DNA of 64,000 nt from Gnetum montanum (Eukaryota; Streptophyta; Gnetopsida; Gnetales; Gnetaceae): assembly GCA_015680685.1 (NCBI GenBank), contig MNCI01013673.1:380067-444066 (forward strand), given 5' to 3'. This document shows positions 23,280 to 36,737 of the stretch, piece by piece; position 1 is the first letter of the stretch, and each line of letters opens with the position of its first letter. Made by a program: the position numbers and the translations under genes. The notes beneath the pieces were generated by a model. The model was given only the letters and a program-made list of their open reading frames with translations, did not search any database and was not told where the DNA came from.

Positions 23280-24560
23280 AAATGAAGAAATTCCCACATA
23301 ACCAAAATGGTACGATGGCATCCTCACTTATCTTCTCACTCAAGAGATGCCACAGGATCCAAACCACAGGAAGAAATAATAGTTTCTTCATTGGGCTAAG
23401 CACTTCATGGAAATAAATAGATAACTTTCCAAGGTAGGTGTCAATGGCTTGGGTCATTGGTGTGTACCTGATGTAGATCAATTACGCATACTTTAGGATG
23501 CTCATGAAGGTCCTTGTAGAGGCCACTATGCTAGGAGATGCACAACCATAAAAATCTTGATGGTAGGATACTATTGGCCCATAATCTTCAAGGACACCTA
23601 CCAATTTGTCTGATCCTATGAGTGCTATCAATGAGATGGTGTGATGATCGTACTAATGGAGGATCCTCAATAGTGGATTCAACCACTAAAGTTCTTTAAC
23701 ATATGGGGAATTAACTTTATGGGTCCCATCACACCCATGTTTAATATGAAGGCATGTATAATTGTTATCATTAACTACTGTACTAAATGGATAGAAGCAA
23801 CAATTTTTACCAACTGTACATCATCTACTACTACTCAATTTGTACAACAAAATGTTATAAATAGGTTTGAGGGTGCCACATGCATTGATTTCTTAAAATG
23901 GAGTCCATTTGACATGTACTAATTTTTAAAAACTCATGCAACACTTCAAGGTTGAATATAAATTAACACCCTATCATCCCCAAGCCAACAGTCAAGAAAA
24001 GGTAACTAATAGGAAGATTACAAAGATTCTAATAAGAACTATTAGTAAATAGAGGAGAGACTAGAGCATAAAACTTACTGATGTCCTTTGGGCCTACTGT
24101 TCAACATGGAAACTCTGTATTGGCTACTCTCTCTATGAAATGATATAAGGAAAACTTCCAACACTCCCAATTCAATTTGAGCTTTATACACTCTCAACAT
24201 CCTATGACCTAGATCTTGACCTAAGTCTAGCACAAAAAGAAAGACTGATCAACCTAAATGTACTAGATGAAAATTAATTAGTAGTTTTATCTTTGAATAA
24301 AGTACACAAGACATTCAACAAATAACAATGAGACCTTAGAATACAGAAAGTGAAATTTCAACCAGGAGATAAGGATCTCTACTGGAATCCCACACATGTA
24401 CCTTAAAATACAAAATTTCAAATATTGTAAGAAGGGTCTTATATAATTGACAAAACCTTTTCTTCTAGAGGCATGATCATATACAAACCTAAGAGCCCAA
24501 ATATAAAGCAATTGGTCAACATCCAACATGTAAATCCCTTCCATGAGACAAAGTAAGCCA
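23280..24560 (+). pseudogene. Integrase, outer Athila-like element
   Basis: The zinc-binding part is at 23480-23640 ('AHEGPCRGHYARRC' near 23500, then 'SYECYQ'). The catalytic core has 'WGINFMGPI' near 23705, 'KACIIVIINYCTKWIEA' at 23752-23800, and the final glutamate region near 23980 ('NSQEKVTN'). The C-terminal part runs to about 24560 with 'KTFSSRGMIIYKP' near 24450. Several stops and frame changes are present. Confidence 0.75.
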
Positions 24561-24599
24561 ATGCAACAAATACCTCAATAGATGAACAATCACACTTAA

Positions 24600-27560
24600 T
24601 TTTTTTGAACTTCTCCTTCCAACAAAGTCATGGGGTAGATGGTCATCCATAGTAATAATCCATGTGGCTCCTCAATTTTTTTATTTTTTTGTTTTACACA
24701 TTTTTTTTTTTGGAAATTATTTATTTTACACCTTTTTTATTTTTACAACTTTTTCCTATTTTACACTATTGTTTGTTTTACATCATCATTAGTACATTTG
24801 AATCTTTCTTGAATATTTTACACTTGCTTATGTATTTTACTTTGTTTGAGTGTATTTTCAAGCTTTTGCTAATAAGTGCACTTTATGCCAATAGAACACA
24901 GTGGTGTTGTAACGATTACTAATGGTGGTTTACGCTTAATGTTTTTTTTGCTAATGTCTAGTTTCTATTTTTAAATTTTTGTATAAATGGCCAAGTCATG
25001 GTTTCTTTTTCATGGAATAGACAGTGAGTTCACAATATTCACCCATTCACAAACTCTATGGTTTTCCTTATTTTGGAAGTTTAAGGTCCCTTTCATTAAA
25101 TAAAATTTTAATAAATTTATAACCTTGATAGTTTTCAGAATTGGAAAGGATTCAAAGTTTTTCATAGGGTGTGACTTCAAGGGAACTCAATACTATTTTT
25201 ACCCTTATACTTACTTGGGTGCTCTAGTATTTTCATAATATTCTTACTATTCTATGTTAACCAATAATAGGAAGTCAAATAAAGTCTTTGCATGGTATGG
25301 TTCCAATCCAAAAAGAAAAAAAAACAAAAAAGCATGATGGGAATTCAAAGCACATCCCTTAGACAAACAAATGGGCTACAAGCCCTAGTTATGGGACTAG
25401 AAAGGCATGTTACCCATGCCTAAAGGTCCCCTATAACTAAGGCTCTCTATCACTTCCTATTTGTTGTTTCCTCTATTTTTCAAATGGTGATTATTTTGTG
25501 GGGGAAGTCTTGTGTCTTGAGGGTGTGAACTGGTCTTGGAGTAATGATGCGAAGTCACTAAAAGAGGTTGGTTTTTCTTTGGACTAAGGATGAATCTTCT
25601 GAAGTCATTTTAAACATAAACTCTACAAGGGACTTCTTATGACCTTAATTTAGAATTCCATTCCACCTTCTTCATCATATTTCTATTTTTTTCATAACTC
25701 ACCTCACTATCAGTGTCCATGTTCTTGATCCACTGTCTTGGTTTGATGTGCTTAAATTATTTAGTAGAATCTTCTAGGTTTTGGTTCTTAACTTCCATTG
25801 ATCATTAATCACCTATGTGGCCCACAAATTCTTTAGGTTGAGGTTATGCAAGGGCAAGCAAGGCATGTGCTTGCTATGGTGAGGACCCACTTACATATCT
25901 CTTTGTTGGGTTTGTTAAGCACCTTTCCCTTAGGCATTCTTGCAACTAGAATCTTTCATACATCCATCTTCTACATCAAACCATGTGCTCCTTTACATAT
26001 GTTATTTAGTAAACTCATTCTCCATCAAATATTTTAATTTTTGAGCATTCAAAGATCCTCATTAATGATTACATCATATTCTTGGCTTTTTTAGAACTCC
26101 ATGGATACCAAATTTATTGAATAATTTCTTATATTTTTTAAGATGGTAAAATTTAAAAATTTTCCCTATGGGCTTCGTGTACAAGGCCCCATCGATAGAG
26201 CATACACATATACGAGGCCCTGTATATAAGGCCCCATCAATGTAGTAGGAAAATAGTATATATATGCATGACCTCACTTTGAAATTTTCACATTTTCTCA
26301 CAAACACCAAATGAGTTTTTTAAATTTTTAGAGCCAATAACTTTCTAACTCTTTATTCAAATCACTTTGTTCTTTGACCTTGTAGCTACCAGAGGTAAGC
26401 TCTTAGTCACATATGTGCCATTTTTTATAGAAACATTTTCATCATTTTTCTAACTTCACAAAGTTTTAACTAAGAAATTAACTATTAAACACCAAATTAT
26501 AAGAGTTAAACCTTTCCAACAAGCTCTAGTGACATTTATAATAAATAATTAATAAAATAGTTACTAAAATCATAATAAGATAACCAATCTTCCATGGTCT
26601 AAACTTAGCCAAATGTAAATAACTAATGAGAGAAGGTATTCAAAAATTTAAAGTTACCCATTACATATACTAATCCATGGATGTGTTGTGACCACAAATG
26701 ATATTGAAAGGAAAACACACAAAGGAAGGGGGTCATCTCAACCAAGGGAGAAATGTCCTTAAATGGAAAGGGGCCAAGAAAAATTCTAGGAAGAACCACT
26801 TGCAATCCATACCATAGGTCCTCTTAGGAAAGAGGCCAAATTGGAATCTATTCATCAAATTCTTAAACTAGCAATAGCAATAAAACATTCCCACTAAGAT
26901 GATGCACCAACCCAACAAGAAAACCTCAACATAACCCTGATAGAAGCCTACCTAAATCAAATTACATCAAGAGAGGTCCAAAAAATGATGCTCAAGGTAT
27001 TAAAATTTGGTCCTTTTAAGAGCAAGCATCTATAGAAGTATAAGACCAATTGAAGACCTCTCCCATGTGGCCAATTATCACTTCCACTAGGGAGTGATAC
27101 ATGAAGGAGACATTTTTATTCTAGAACAATAGGAAAGCTAGTTCAATAGTCAATATCAATGACATCTCAGTGTCCTAATCGATGCAAGGCATTGCTAAAG
27201 TGCTTAGGTTTCTAGAAATAAGGACAAATCTCGTGAAGATTCCAATGTAGGCAGACCATAGCATCAAAAAATAATGGATGTAATGGTGTTATGGTGTTAA
27301 CCACAAGGAGTTTAACATGCTCACATTAGAAAAAAGAATCCACTACAAGATTGCAACCTTTCACCTTAATCTAATGGTAAGGCCAAGCAAGATCACAACC
27401 TTTTCTACTTATGCATGCATCTCTCTAAGTGGAAGATTCTCTATCAATCTTCCATAGGTGATCTATCTGAAGATGGATAAGTAATTTAAAGAGAATGAAC
27501 TTGGAAGGAATGCATTTCCCTTTCCATGCCTAAGTAATTTAAATAGTCTATTATACAAAT
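24600..27560 (+). other. Long 3' non-coding region, outer Athila-like element
   Basis: It starts 'agtcatggggtagatgg', then a T-rich tract (24675-24860) with repeated 'ttttacac', and later 'ctttgcatggtatggttc' and 'gggctacaagccctagttatgg'. The same order occurs at 63155-63960 in the younger copy, so this belongs to the element. From about 25900 to 27560 I see no coding; a patch at 26170-26240 with 'ggccccatcgat' recalls motifs in the element's own LTR. Confidence 0.65.
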
Positions 27561-27569
27561 GATGTTGTT

Positions 27570-28720
27570 AGGCATGTTCTAATCACTAATTGGGTAGAGA
27601 TGATGAAAGATAAGATGTCTACAATGACCATTCAAGAAGAGGAGTAGCAGCCACCACCTCCACTTGTCACTCAAACAATTGTGCTAGACATCACTGCAAT
27701 AGCCCAACAATTGCATGAATAATGAGAACGGATCTTGGATCTTAAGCATAAATAATAATTGGCCAACTTTATCTATCAATAGTAGGAGCAACTAGCCAGA
27801 GCAAACACAAAGTTAAGAGGATTGGTAGCTAAAAATAGAAACCTCTCCATGGAGCAAGTCTATGCCCTTCACCAAAAAACTACAATTGAGGTAGCTACCT
27901 GGAAATCAGAGGCTGTCAAATTTGAGAGAGTTAAAGACCATTACAGAGACCAATTCAATCTATAACAAAAACGTGAATGAAAAAAACATCTAGTTGATGA
28001 AGGAAAAAGTAAATGAAACCCTCTTGTAACTCCAAAAAAGAATAGAAGTTTGGTAATATATCATTAATAGGATAGATGCCTATAACAAGGTAGAAATCTA
28101 CATGAAGGAGTTGCAGATTGAGGACATGATAGAATACATAGAGCTTTCCAATCTCTGTTATGAAAATTTGGCTATGTTGACGGCCAAATGGTTGTGGTCA
28201 AAACTAGAGAAGCAAGTGGCTAGCTTGTACTTCTTGTATGAGGCCAAGTTCAAGCATCACAAAGACACCAAGCAAAAGCTGGCTATGGAAAATTCTAAAA
28301 TTGAAGTTCTCAAGGGAAAATACACTGATCAAAGATCTACAATTAAGACCCTAGCTATAAGGATGAATTACTACCAAGAGTTGTAGAATGTACTAAAGGT
28401 GTTTGATGTCAAATGCAAATAGTTCATTTCCTAGTTTGTCAATGTTAAGGAGTTGTTCCCAGTAATGCCTTTTCTGTGGGATATCCTCATTCTAGCCCAC
28501 TTTGGAAATGTTACATGAACTATGAATAATCCCAAAAATAAGGAGGAGAAGATGAAGACATTACTAGATGCCTTTCACCTTCCATTAGAGGTTACATCTA
28601 CAGTAGGATAGCCATAGCCAATGCATGTTCTTAAATTCAATGAACATCCTTTAGAATGTTAGGAACCTCCACCACCTAGGATTGTCTGATCTTCTCAAAA
28701 GCCTACATGCCATTAGAGGA
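27570..28720 (+). pseudogene. Extra sense ORF upstream of the 3' LTR (coiled-coil protein)
   Basis: A decayed frame between integrase and the 3' LTR, in the element's sense. It starts near the ATG at 27601, passes an 'EEE' and proline patch, then a long lysine- and glutamate-rich segment with heptad-like leucines. The best open part is 28102-28386 (94 aa, 'LWSKLEKQVASLYFLYEAKF', 'KQKLAMENSKIEVLKGKY'). The end, near 28720, reads 'EDVLSNFE' before a stop. I do not recognise the family. Athila elements are known for an envelope-like ORF at this position, but I see no signal peptide or membrane segment, so a coiled-coil accessory protein is the safer description. Confidence 0.5.
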
Positions 28721-28913
28721 TGTGTTGTCTAATTTTGAGTAGTCATGTCATGGTGTTCAATTTTGTGTTATGAACATCACAATTTTTGTAATGTGTTGAT
28801 CTATACACTGTAACACTTAGTTTTGTTATGTTAGTTTGTTATGTCAAGAGTTAGTTAATAATCTCATACCTTCCCAATTTTTTAAAGGAACTTAAAGGAT
28901 GAGTTTTTATTCA

Positions 28914-28925
28914 ATCATGGGGGTA
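28914..28925 (+). promoter_or_regulatory. Purine-rich tract before the 3' LTR
   Basis: 'aatcatgggggta' directly precedes the 3' LTR boundary. The position fits a polypurine tract, though it is short. Confidence 0.5.
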
Positions 28926-29855
28926 TTATGAGTGTCAAAGTATCATGTTGATGGGCCCTTATCGAGGTGGCCTTATCGATGGGCCCTATCTATGTGGTGT
29001 TGCCCCATCAATGAGGCCATGTTAACATAGCATTTTCTATGTCTATGAGGCCTCATTGACACAACCCAATAATAAAAAATATAAATAAAAATTCATACTC
29101 ATGTTTATGGGGATCCAAGTTATAGTAGTAGTAGATATTTTGTAGTTTTTCCATTTGAGGGTTGGAATATTTCTCTAAGTGCTCGTAGAAGGAGTTAGAA
29201 AGTGTACAAATATTTATTCAAGCATTGTTGTACTTGAACACACCAGTGTGTATGACAATAAAGATGAGCCTTTTAATCAAACCTTGCAACACTTGGATTA
29301 AATTAATAATTCATTATGTATTTATTTTTAGTAATTATGTAATTAATTAAGCTAAATTAGAGTTCAAAAAATTAGCTAACTAATTAAGCTAAATAAATTA
29401 AACACATAAGTATGACTGCTTTGAGTGTAAACATGTATTCACTTGGTAATCCTAGCAACATTATTACTTGGTGCACCCAGTAGTGTAGTGCTTGGTACTC
29501 CTAGAAGTGGGTACCTAGATTTAGGACATGTACAAAAAATAGGACCATATGCTTATGTTAGGACTAGTTAGAGATTATTTAAGTCATTAAATTAAATTAG
29601 TTATTAAATTACTTCATCTCTCTACTTTAAGCACTAAGGAACATAAAACATAAAATAATAAAAATCATATACCTTGATTACACTTAACCATACCTTTGTG
29701 CATCACAAGTGTAATTGAGAAGACAACGAATGACTGTTAAGGTAAGGTTCACTTCTTAGAAGACTAGTGTATTATAAGACATAGAGTCCACAGAATCACA
29801 TGAATGCTTTGTGATTCATATGGTTGGGTGTAAGGGTACCCTTCACTACTCATTA
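28926..29855 (+). repeat. 3' LTR of the outer Athila-like element
   Basis: Uninterrupted LTR that shows what the split 5' copy looked like. It contains 'tcgatgggccc' blocks near the start, an AATAAA at 29255 and 'ttgggtgtaagggtaccc' near its end. It terminates at 29855 with 'ctcatta' and is followed by gctag. The first bases read TT where TG is expected. Confidence 0.85.
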
Positions 29856-29899
29856 GCTAGATATTAATTTCACTAAAATTTCAACCAATGTCTAGGGAT

Positions 29900-31200
29900 T
29901 GTAAAGCATTCATCCATTCATATCATCTTAGTTATGATAGCTAGCATATAGTTGAAGTTAGAGCCATTGGATATAAGAAATACATTTTTACATTGAGATT
30001 TAGAGGAGAAGATCTACATGCAGATACCAAAAGGGTTGGATATCAAGAAAGATGTCATATGTAGGTTGAGAAAACGTCTCTATGGCTTGAAGCAAGCACC
30101 TTAATAATGGTATTAAAAATTTGATGATTTCATGATTATCTAGGATTACACTTGATGTGCAATTGATCAATGTATGCACCTTCATAAAATAGGTTAAGAT
30201 AAGTGTATGGTGTTAATTTTATAAGTCGATGACATGTTACTAGATAGAAATGATGTTGTTAAAATAAAGAGGCAGAAGCAAAACATGTCAAAAGCTTTTA
30301 CAACTGAGAATCTTAGGGCTACCAAACAGATATTGGTAATGAAGATCCATAGAAATAGAAAATGTCTAGAAAATGTGGTTTGTTATGGCTATCATAGGCT
30401 AATTATATTAGAAAAGTGTTGGAACATTTTAACATGTGGAATTATGTTCTTGTGAGTACTCCATTGGGATGACACTTCTAATTGTCAAAAAGGGATGAAG
30501 CTTAGACTAAGAAGGAAGTTCATGCTATGTCATCCATTTCTTATATCTTTATTCTAAGAAGTTTGATTCATGTAATTGTTTATACTAGAGTTTACATTGC
30601 CTATGTAGTAGGAGTAGTATCATGATTCATGAACAATCTTGTAAAGAAACATTGGGAAGTTGTCAAATGGATACTATAGTACCTAAAAGGTGTAATGCAC
30701 TATTCATTACACTTTGGTGGTTCTCAATTTTGTCTTGTTGGTTATTTTGATGTAGAGTATGCTAGTTGCAGATATACACATAGATCTACCATAGGTTATA
30801 TGTTCACTATTGGTGATGGAGTTGTAAGTTGGATGTCCTATCTTTAATCTCATGTGGTTTTTTCTACTATTAAGACTAAGTATGTTGCTCTTAGCAAAGG
30901 AGAAAAAGAGCTATTATTATTAAATAACATATTATGTTGGATTGAACATAATCAACAAAGGTACACATTATATAGTGATAGCTAGAGTGTCTTGTTCTTA
31001 TGTAGGAATGTAGCATACCATGCTCGTAGAAAGAATATGGATGTGTGATAACACTTTGTTTAAGAGTTGGTTGAAGCTAGAAAGCTTAGTGTATCAAAGA
31101 TATCTACTCAATAAAATTTTTTAGATTTCTTAACAAAGGTAGTGGCTAGATGCAAAAATTTAGATTACTGTGAAGGCACTGGCATAGTTCCTTGTTGGAA
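29900..31200 (+). pseudogene. pol: Ty1/copia reverse transcriptase-RNase H remnant
   Basis: Conceptual translation with many stops shows RT text 'RLYGLKQAP' (30077-30103) and the 'VDDML' active site at 30224-30240. RNase H text follows: 'HRSTIGYMFTIGDGVVSW' (30781-30834) and 'KYVALSKGEKELLL' (30870-30911). The final 'DFLTKVVARCKNLDYCEG' (31125-31175) is the copia C-terminal signature. Gag, protease, integrase and the RT N-terminus are missing on the left, where the outer Athila-like element and the LTR at 1-424 now lie. The order RT-RNase H with nothing after it and the wording assign it to Ty1/copia. Confidence 0.85.
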
Positions 31201-31256
31201 ATGACTTTAAAAAGCAATGCATGTCTAGAAGAAAAGTTTTCTTCAAGTGGGACAAT

Positions 31257-31700
31257 TGTTATTATGAAGATGAATTCAGAAAAGAATATTTTATAATAGG
31301 CAACAACCATGAATTATTTTATTTTTTAGTCATGTTTTTAATTTTTGTTTATATTCCCCAATTATAATGATTCATAATAGCCATTCTTATGTGGTTGAAA
31401 TTTTTTCCTACTTTTAAGATTAGCTCATTCTTATGTAAAGGGCCTTGGATCCTTGGATTTTTTTTTGGATATTTTACTTAACTAAGTAGAGACAAGGTTC
31501 TTCTATGAAGGCTAAAGTCTTGTTTTAACATTGTTATTCTTTTCCAAAAATTGATAGACTATCTACTTTCCCATGGTTATTTCCCTTTACATCAAAGTGT
31601 TTTACTATGTAAATATTGTGGTTGTTTATGTGCTATTTTTATTATTTTCTTTTAATCATTATTTTTTCTCTCTCTTTCATATCTTATGTAAAAATTAATA
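31257..31700 (+). repeat. Probable 3' LTR of the copia remnant
   Basis: The text 'ttcaagtgggacaat' at 31242-31256 is a typical copia polypurine tract context, and TGTTATTATG follows at 31257. No partner LTR is in the window, so the right border is a guess. Confidence 0.45.
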
Positions 31701-31749
31701 GGTGTTATTACCATTTCTTAATATTAAGTTAGATGTTTATTAGTTTATC

Positions 31750-34700
31750 AATAAATATAGAGATCAAATTTAGTTCTTAAGTTTCATATACAAACTTTCT
31801 ATGATAAAATGTGCTAAAACATTTAGAGTTGTTCTTGCATCTACTAAGATCAATAAATACCTAACAAGATTAACTATAGCATCATGGTTCTTAGCTTGTT
31901 TAACTAATGATAATAAAATAGGAATAATACCAAATCATGCATATAACAAGAAAAGGGTTATCCAAATAACAAGAAGACATGTTAATAATGTAATTGGATG
32001 CATCTTCAACTTGAGAAATAAGTACCTTACCATCACTCAAAATGATGGTCCCTTATGTGTAATAAATCTTAAACAAATAAAATAACTTTAATTAGTAATT
32101 CAACTAGCACATCCCAAGTCTATATATTACAAAGTATATCTAATTTGAGAAAGCATAGCCATGTCTTGAAATTATAGCTACAGAAATTACATAATTCCAA
32201 TAAGGATTTTATATGAACTAAACAATGCTTATAAATTAGATCATTAAAAATCTCACATATACAAATCAACTATCTTCTTGGTACTGTTTCAAATTAAATA
32301 AAAAAAACAATTGCAATACAATTTTAATATCCAAATCAAAGTACATAATACAACTCTCTTGAAAAGTACCATTTCAAATCTTACCCAAAGAAACCTAATA
32401 AACAATGCAAGATGTATGCATAAATCAAATATCTTTTTTGTATATCTTCCAAAAAAAGAAAATGATGTATTTGTAAAATGATTTGAAAAATAATACACTA
32501 ACAAAATATACAGATCAAGTGCAAGATACACTTACAATACAAAAAGTAGTTCTTATGATCAAGTATAGGATACCTTTGAAACACTTAAAATAATTTGTGT
32601 TGTCTAAGATAATAAAATTTTAGAATATAGCATTGAAAATTCCCAATAAAACATTGAATATGGTTACTCATATATAAGATTGGATGTGTTGTGATATCCT
32701 ATAAGAAAAGTAGACAACTTTGAGAGAAAGATAAAATCCTTGTCCAACAAAAAAAAAATGTCTAAAAGTAACCCTGCATATTTTTCTTAAGCTTATTTGA
32801 ATAAATAAAATAAATGAAATGTGTAATAAATAAGAACATTTAACCCTCTTCTTATTAAGGATAGCAAATTGCATCATCTTAGACTTGTTCTACAATCACT
32901 AGATGAAATTGAGGCAAAGATCAATAAGATGATGGAAAGGAATGAAGGGGAAGTGGTCTTAGGAATTGGGCCTTTTTATTCATTCAATAACACAAGCATA
33001 CTATGAGAACCAATGAAACACATTCAAGGGATATAAAGTAGTGTTGAAGTAATTCAAAACTTTTAGAGAAAGATAAAATCCTTGTCCAAAAAATAAAACA
33101 ATGTGTGAAAGTAACCCTGCATATTTTTCTTAAGCTTATTTGAATAAATAAAATAAATGAAATGTGTAAGAAAGAAGAACATTTAACCCTCTTTTTATTA
33201 AGGATAGCAAAGTGCTTAAATGCTTCAATGTTGATCCATCACCTCCACTAATGATGACCAAGCACAACATGAATAAGAGTTAAGGTTGTAATATATAACA
33301 AATGGAGTGAAAATTTATAGATATTCATTATATAGATTTAAATATTTTTAACCCCATAATCAATGACAAGATAACATGTGTAATTTGTACATTAGAATTA
33401 TTTTTCAATGTTACATCATTGTTTTGCAACATTACCATAACACAAACCTAACATGTACTATACCTCAAAGGTTATAATCTATCTCGAATAAGGAAAAACA
33501 TGTCAAACTTCAAGTATAACATATTATTCTTTTATTCACTCAACAATACAAGCATACTATACATACCAATTTAATACAATCAAGATATAATGAGAAGTGT
33601 TGAAGTAGTTAAGACTTAGAAGATGACTACAAACAAGAACTCAATTGGATATATAATTATTACACATATGAAACAATCATTGATAATAGCATGTTATTCA
33701 AAATATTAAAGAAAAAGACAATGTCAATATTATTAGATCAAATAACATATTAGCACAAGAGATTTGATATTCTTCTCAAGCATAATAATAACATTGTATC
33801 CACCTTTTCTTACATTTGATCCAAATATATATATACCTACCATTTATATTATGGATTACAATTAAAGAATTATGACATGAAAAATAATAATCTATGTCTT
33901 TTCCTATCTACCTTTTTATTAGAAATCTTCCAATTTCAACATTATTGTTGAAATAGTACATTCGTATCTTGTAAAAAATCCATCACATTCAAAATTTTCA
34001 AATCAACATTTTCGTTCATGATTCTCAAACCAACTTTTCATATAGTTATTATAAGTAGAATTTAATATTTTTAACCTGACACTCAATAAGAAGATAAAAT
34101 GTGGAATTTGTACATCACAATTACTTTTTGATATTACATCATTGTTTTGTAACATCATTACAACATAGACCTAACATGTAACACACCTCAAAGGTTATAA
34201 GCTATCCTGAATAAAGGCAAACATGTTAAACTTCAAGTATAACATCTTGTTTTTTTCTTCATTCAATAACACAAGCATACTATGAAAACCTAACAAACAT
34301 AGTCAAGGGATATAAAGCAGTGTTGAAGTAATTCAAATCTAGATGATGATTACAAACAAGAACACAAGATATGAGTACATTAACTTTAGAATTCATGCTT
34401 AATTTCAAAAACTCTTATACAATTGTTATCTACTTTGAATTATTATTATGAAAATACAATATTTATATATTATTCCTCTTTCTAGCTATGAATTTGAAAA
34501 CTCTTTATGATTATTTTGATATTTTAGTTTTAAAGACATTGTTTAAAAATATCAATAAATTTTGACATTTTTTAAAGTTGTAAATGAAATAAATTATTTT
34601 CCCTAACTTGTATGTTTCTACTTTATTTTCATAAAGTTATAAAAAGGTTAAAATGATATCATATCTAATAAGAAAAGGTTACCAGGAGTGATCTTCACAT

Positions 34701-36420
34701 CTCTTAACGAACTATGATAGTAGAGATCCAATTGAATATATGTCATCATTTACAATGCAAGCCTACTCTCAATAATATGGAATTTCTTTTAAAAAAATTT
34801 TGTATGAATTTAGGTTGTACTGATAAAATGTAATATATAAGTATAACCATGAACAAATAATTTCATCAACAAATGATTGCCACAAACTATATGTTCAAAT
34901 TCACAACACAAGCACTATGAGAAATAATTAGTGTTTGTAGTCATTTTACAAATTCATAAATTCATTTTTATATTATCAAATTGAGGTTGCTCCATTCAAT
35001 ATACCTAATAATGCAAGGTTTGAATGGTGAAAATATTTTGGTCACTATCCATAATTTATGATAGATAATTCTTCCTTTTCTTATTCAAGGTGTAAATCAT
35101 GTTCATTATTTTTTAATACACATCTTAGAGTTAGAAATATATACAAAAATAGGTTTGGTTGGACAAGAATGACTTATTACTTATGTTCCACCATATAGAA
35201 AAGACCTATCACTTGCACTCCATCAAAGTTTGCTTTCTATCAAGTTGTGTATACAATAAACAAGTAGAACATAAGTTACTTTTGACATAATTATATGCAA
35301 GTGAATAATATAGGTTCTCCTTTTACACAAAATTTACACATATTATACAACTTAATGGTGAACTAATATTTGAAGATATGTAATAACTAGTCACTTAAGT
35401 ATTTTTGACAAGTCTTTATGTTGAAGGTTCTAATTATAATGAAGATCCATAAATTTTGGATAATTTTCTTGCTTGTAAAGTCAATAAAATCAACATTTTT
35501 TTTTTTTACTATTTTTATGTTCTATTTATAATATTTACACTTGTTTCATGTACAACATGTTGGATATGTTAATAAATCTTCACTATTTTCTTTTTAATAG
35601 TTTTTATAACCAAAATTTTTGCTCTAAATAAAAGCTCCTTTTCTTTCTAATCTTGCAAAATTAGTATTAGACTCATAGCTTACAAGAATGAAAGAAATTT
35701 AGAAAAAAATTTAACAAAAATACATAGTAGCTATATGCAATGTTTTCATAGTTGAAACTTACATATTAAAATTTTTGGATAAGTCTTCATAAAAAACATA
35801 TTACCACCTTGGTTACCAATAAAATCATGGTTTACTACATGATCTAAAAAGATAAATAGAAAGTCATAATATCCATCAACATTTTACAATCCTACCTATA
35901 AACAAGAAAAATTATTTACCGAGTTTGACATTAATGACTAATGTTACAACATCATAAAATTAAACCTAGAATTTTTAGCTTCCAAATTAATAGCCATAAA
36001 ACTATGCTGACACTTCACCATTAAATGTAGATAATGAATACTATTATGTAGAAAACAATGTATTTCTTACATTAAAGGTGTATTTAAGAAAGTAACTAAA
36101 ATATTATAGAAACATGATACAATAATAATATTTAAACTTTATACTTAATATGAGGTAGCAAGGGGTTTGGCAATAAAGGTTTTAGCATTAACGATTTCTA
36201 CCATGAGGATTTTAACATCAATTTAATCTAAGATAGTAGAAAGGCCAATTAGCAACAAGCTAGATTAATTGATATTTTATTAGTGAGGATTTTTTGCAAA
36301 AGAGATTAAGCCATCTACCCCAAAAATTTAAACATTTTATCACAGAATAATCATAGGACATCAAAACAAAAATTCTAAATGCAACTACTCTTAAAGAATT
36401 CTAGTCACATAATGAGAGCA
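31750..36420. other. AT-rich non-coding region
   Basis: No protein family recognised on either strand. The longest open frame, 31801-32085 (94 aa, lysine- and isoleucine-rich), matches nothing I know and may be chance in AT-rich DNA. The segment contains several copies of diverged repeats (see 32690-34400). Confidence 0.6.
32690..34400. repeat. Diverged tandem duplications in AT-rich DNA
   Basis: Three kinds of block recur. Block a: 'gagaaagataaaatccttgtcc' through 'aagcttatttgaataaataa' to 'aaggatagcaaa', at 32720-32870 and 33064-33212. Block b: 'acaagcatactat' to 'gtgttgaagta', at 32990-33050, 33550-33610 and 34272-34330. Block c: 'ttacatcattgttttg' to 'caaacttcaagtataacat', at 33412-33525 and 34134-34240. 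Blocks b and c repeat with a period of about 720 bases. Confidence 0.75.
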
Positions 36421-36429
36421 TATAGTTAG

Positions 36430-36737
36430 AAAAATGACATTGTTGGATAAAATCCATGAACAAAACAAAGAAATTATTTGAAGGTTATTAGCCCTCAAGG
36501 AGAAGATTGAGGAAGAAAAAAGTGACTAGTGTTGCTCTAAAGGATAATGAACAAATTTTAATGACATTAGTAGAACTTGAATTCAATGTAGAGGAAAATT
36601 AAAATGAATTTAATCTTTAAAGAATAGAGACAAAGATAGGATTTAAAATCACAAAAGATTTGAAAGAGCAAAACAAAAATAAGGGTAAAAGAAATAAATT
36701 TACATGTTATAGATATCCAAAGATAGAGGATGAAATA
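36430..36737 (+). pseudogene. LINE ORF1, 5' part (interrupted)
   Basis: Lysine- and glutamate-rich, probably coiled-coil text ('LALKEKIEEEKS' near 36500, 'IGFKITKDLKEQNKNKGKRNK' near 36640-36700). It ends exactly at the target duplication aaata and continues at 57212. Coiled coils ahead of an RNA-binding domain are the usual layout of LINE ORF1. Stops are present. The start cannot be fixed in the AT-rich DNA to the left. Confidence 0.5.

Larger units (their letters stand above)
430..29855 (+). mobile_element. Athila-like Ty3/gypsy retrotransposon (outer element, interrupted)
   Basis: A decayed LTR retrotransposon bounded by the 5-bp target duplication gctag (425-429 and 29856-29860). Its 5' LTR is 430-1097 plus 18043-18292, split by a Tat-like insertion, and its 3' LTR is 28926-29855. 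After the LTR comes a decayed primer-binding site resembling that for plant tRNA-Asp, then gag, protease, RT, RNase H, integrase, a long 3' non-coding region, an extra ORF and a purine-rich tract. The pol order RT-RNase H-integrase marks it as Ty3/gypsy. The FMDD active-site form, the wording of the RT C-terminus and the tRNA-Asp primer suggest the Athila lineage. Stops and frameshifts are frequent, so it cannot be autonomous. Confidence 0.85.

Noticed and set aside
31801-32085. 94-codon frame after the copia remnant
   Set aside because: No family recognised, AT-rich surroundings and no promoter or partner; kept only as a note under the AT-rich region.
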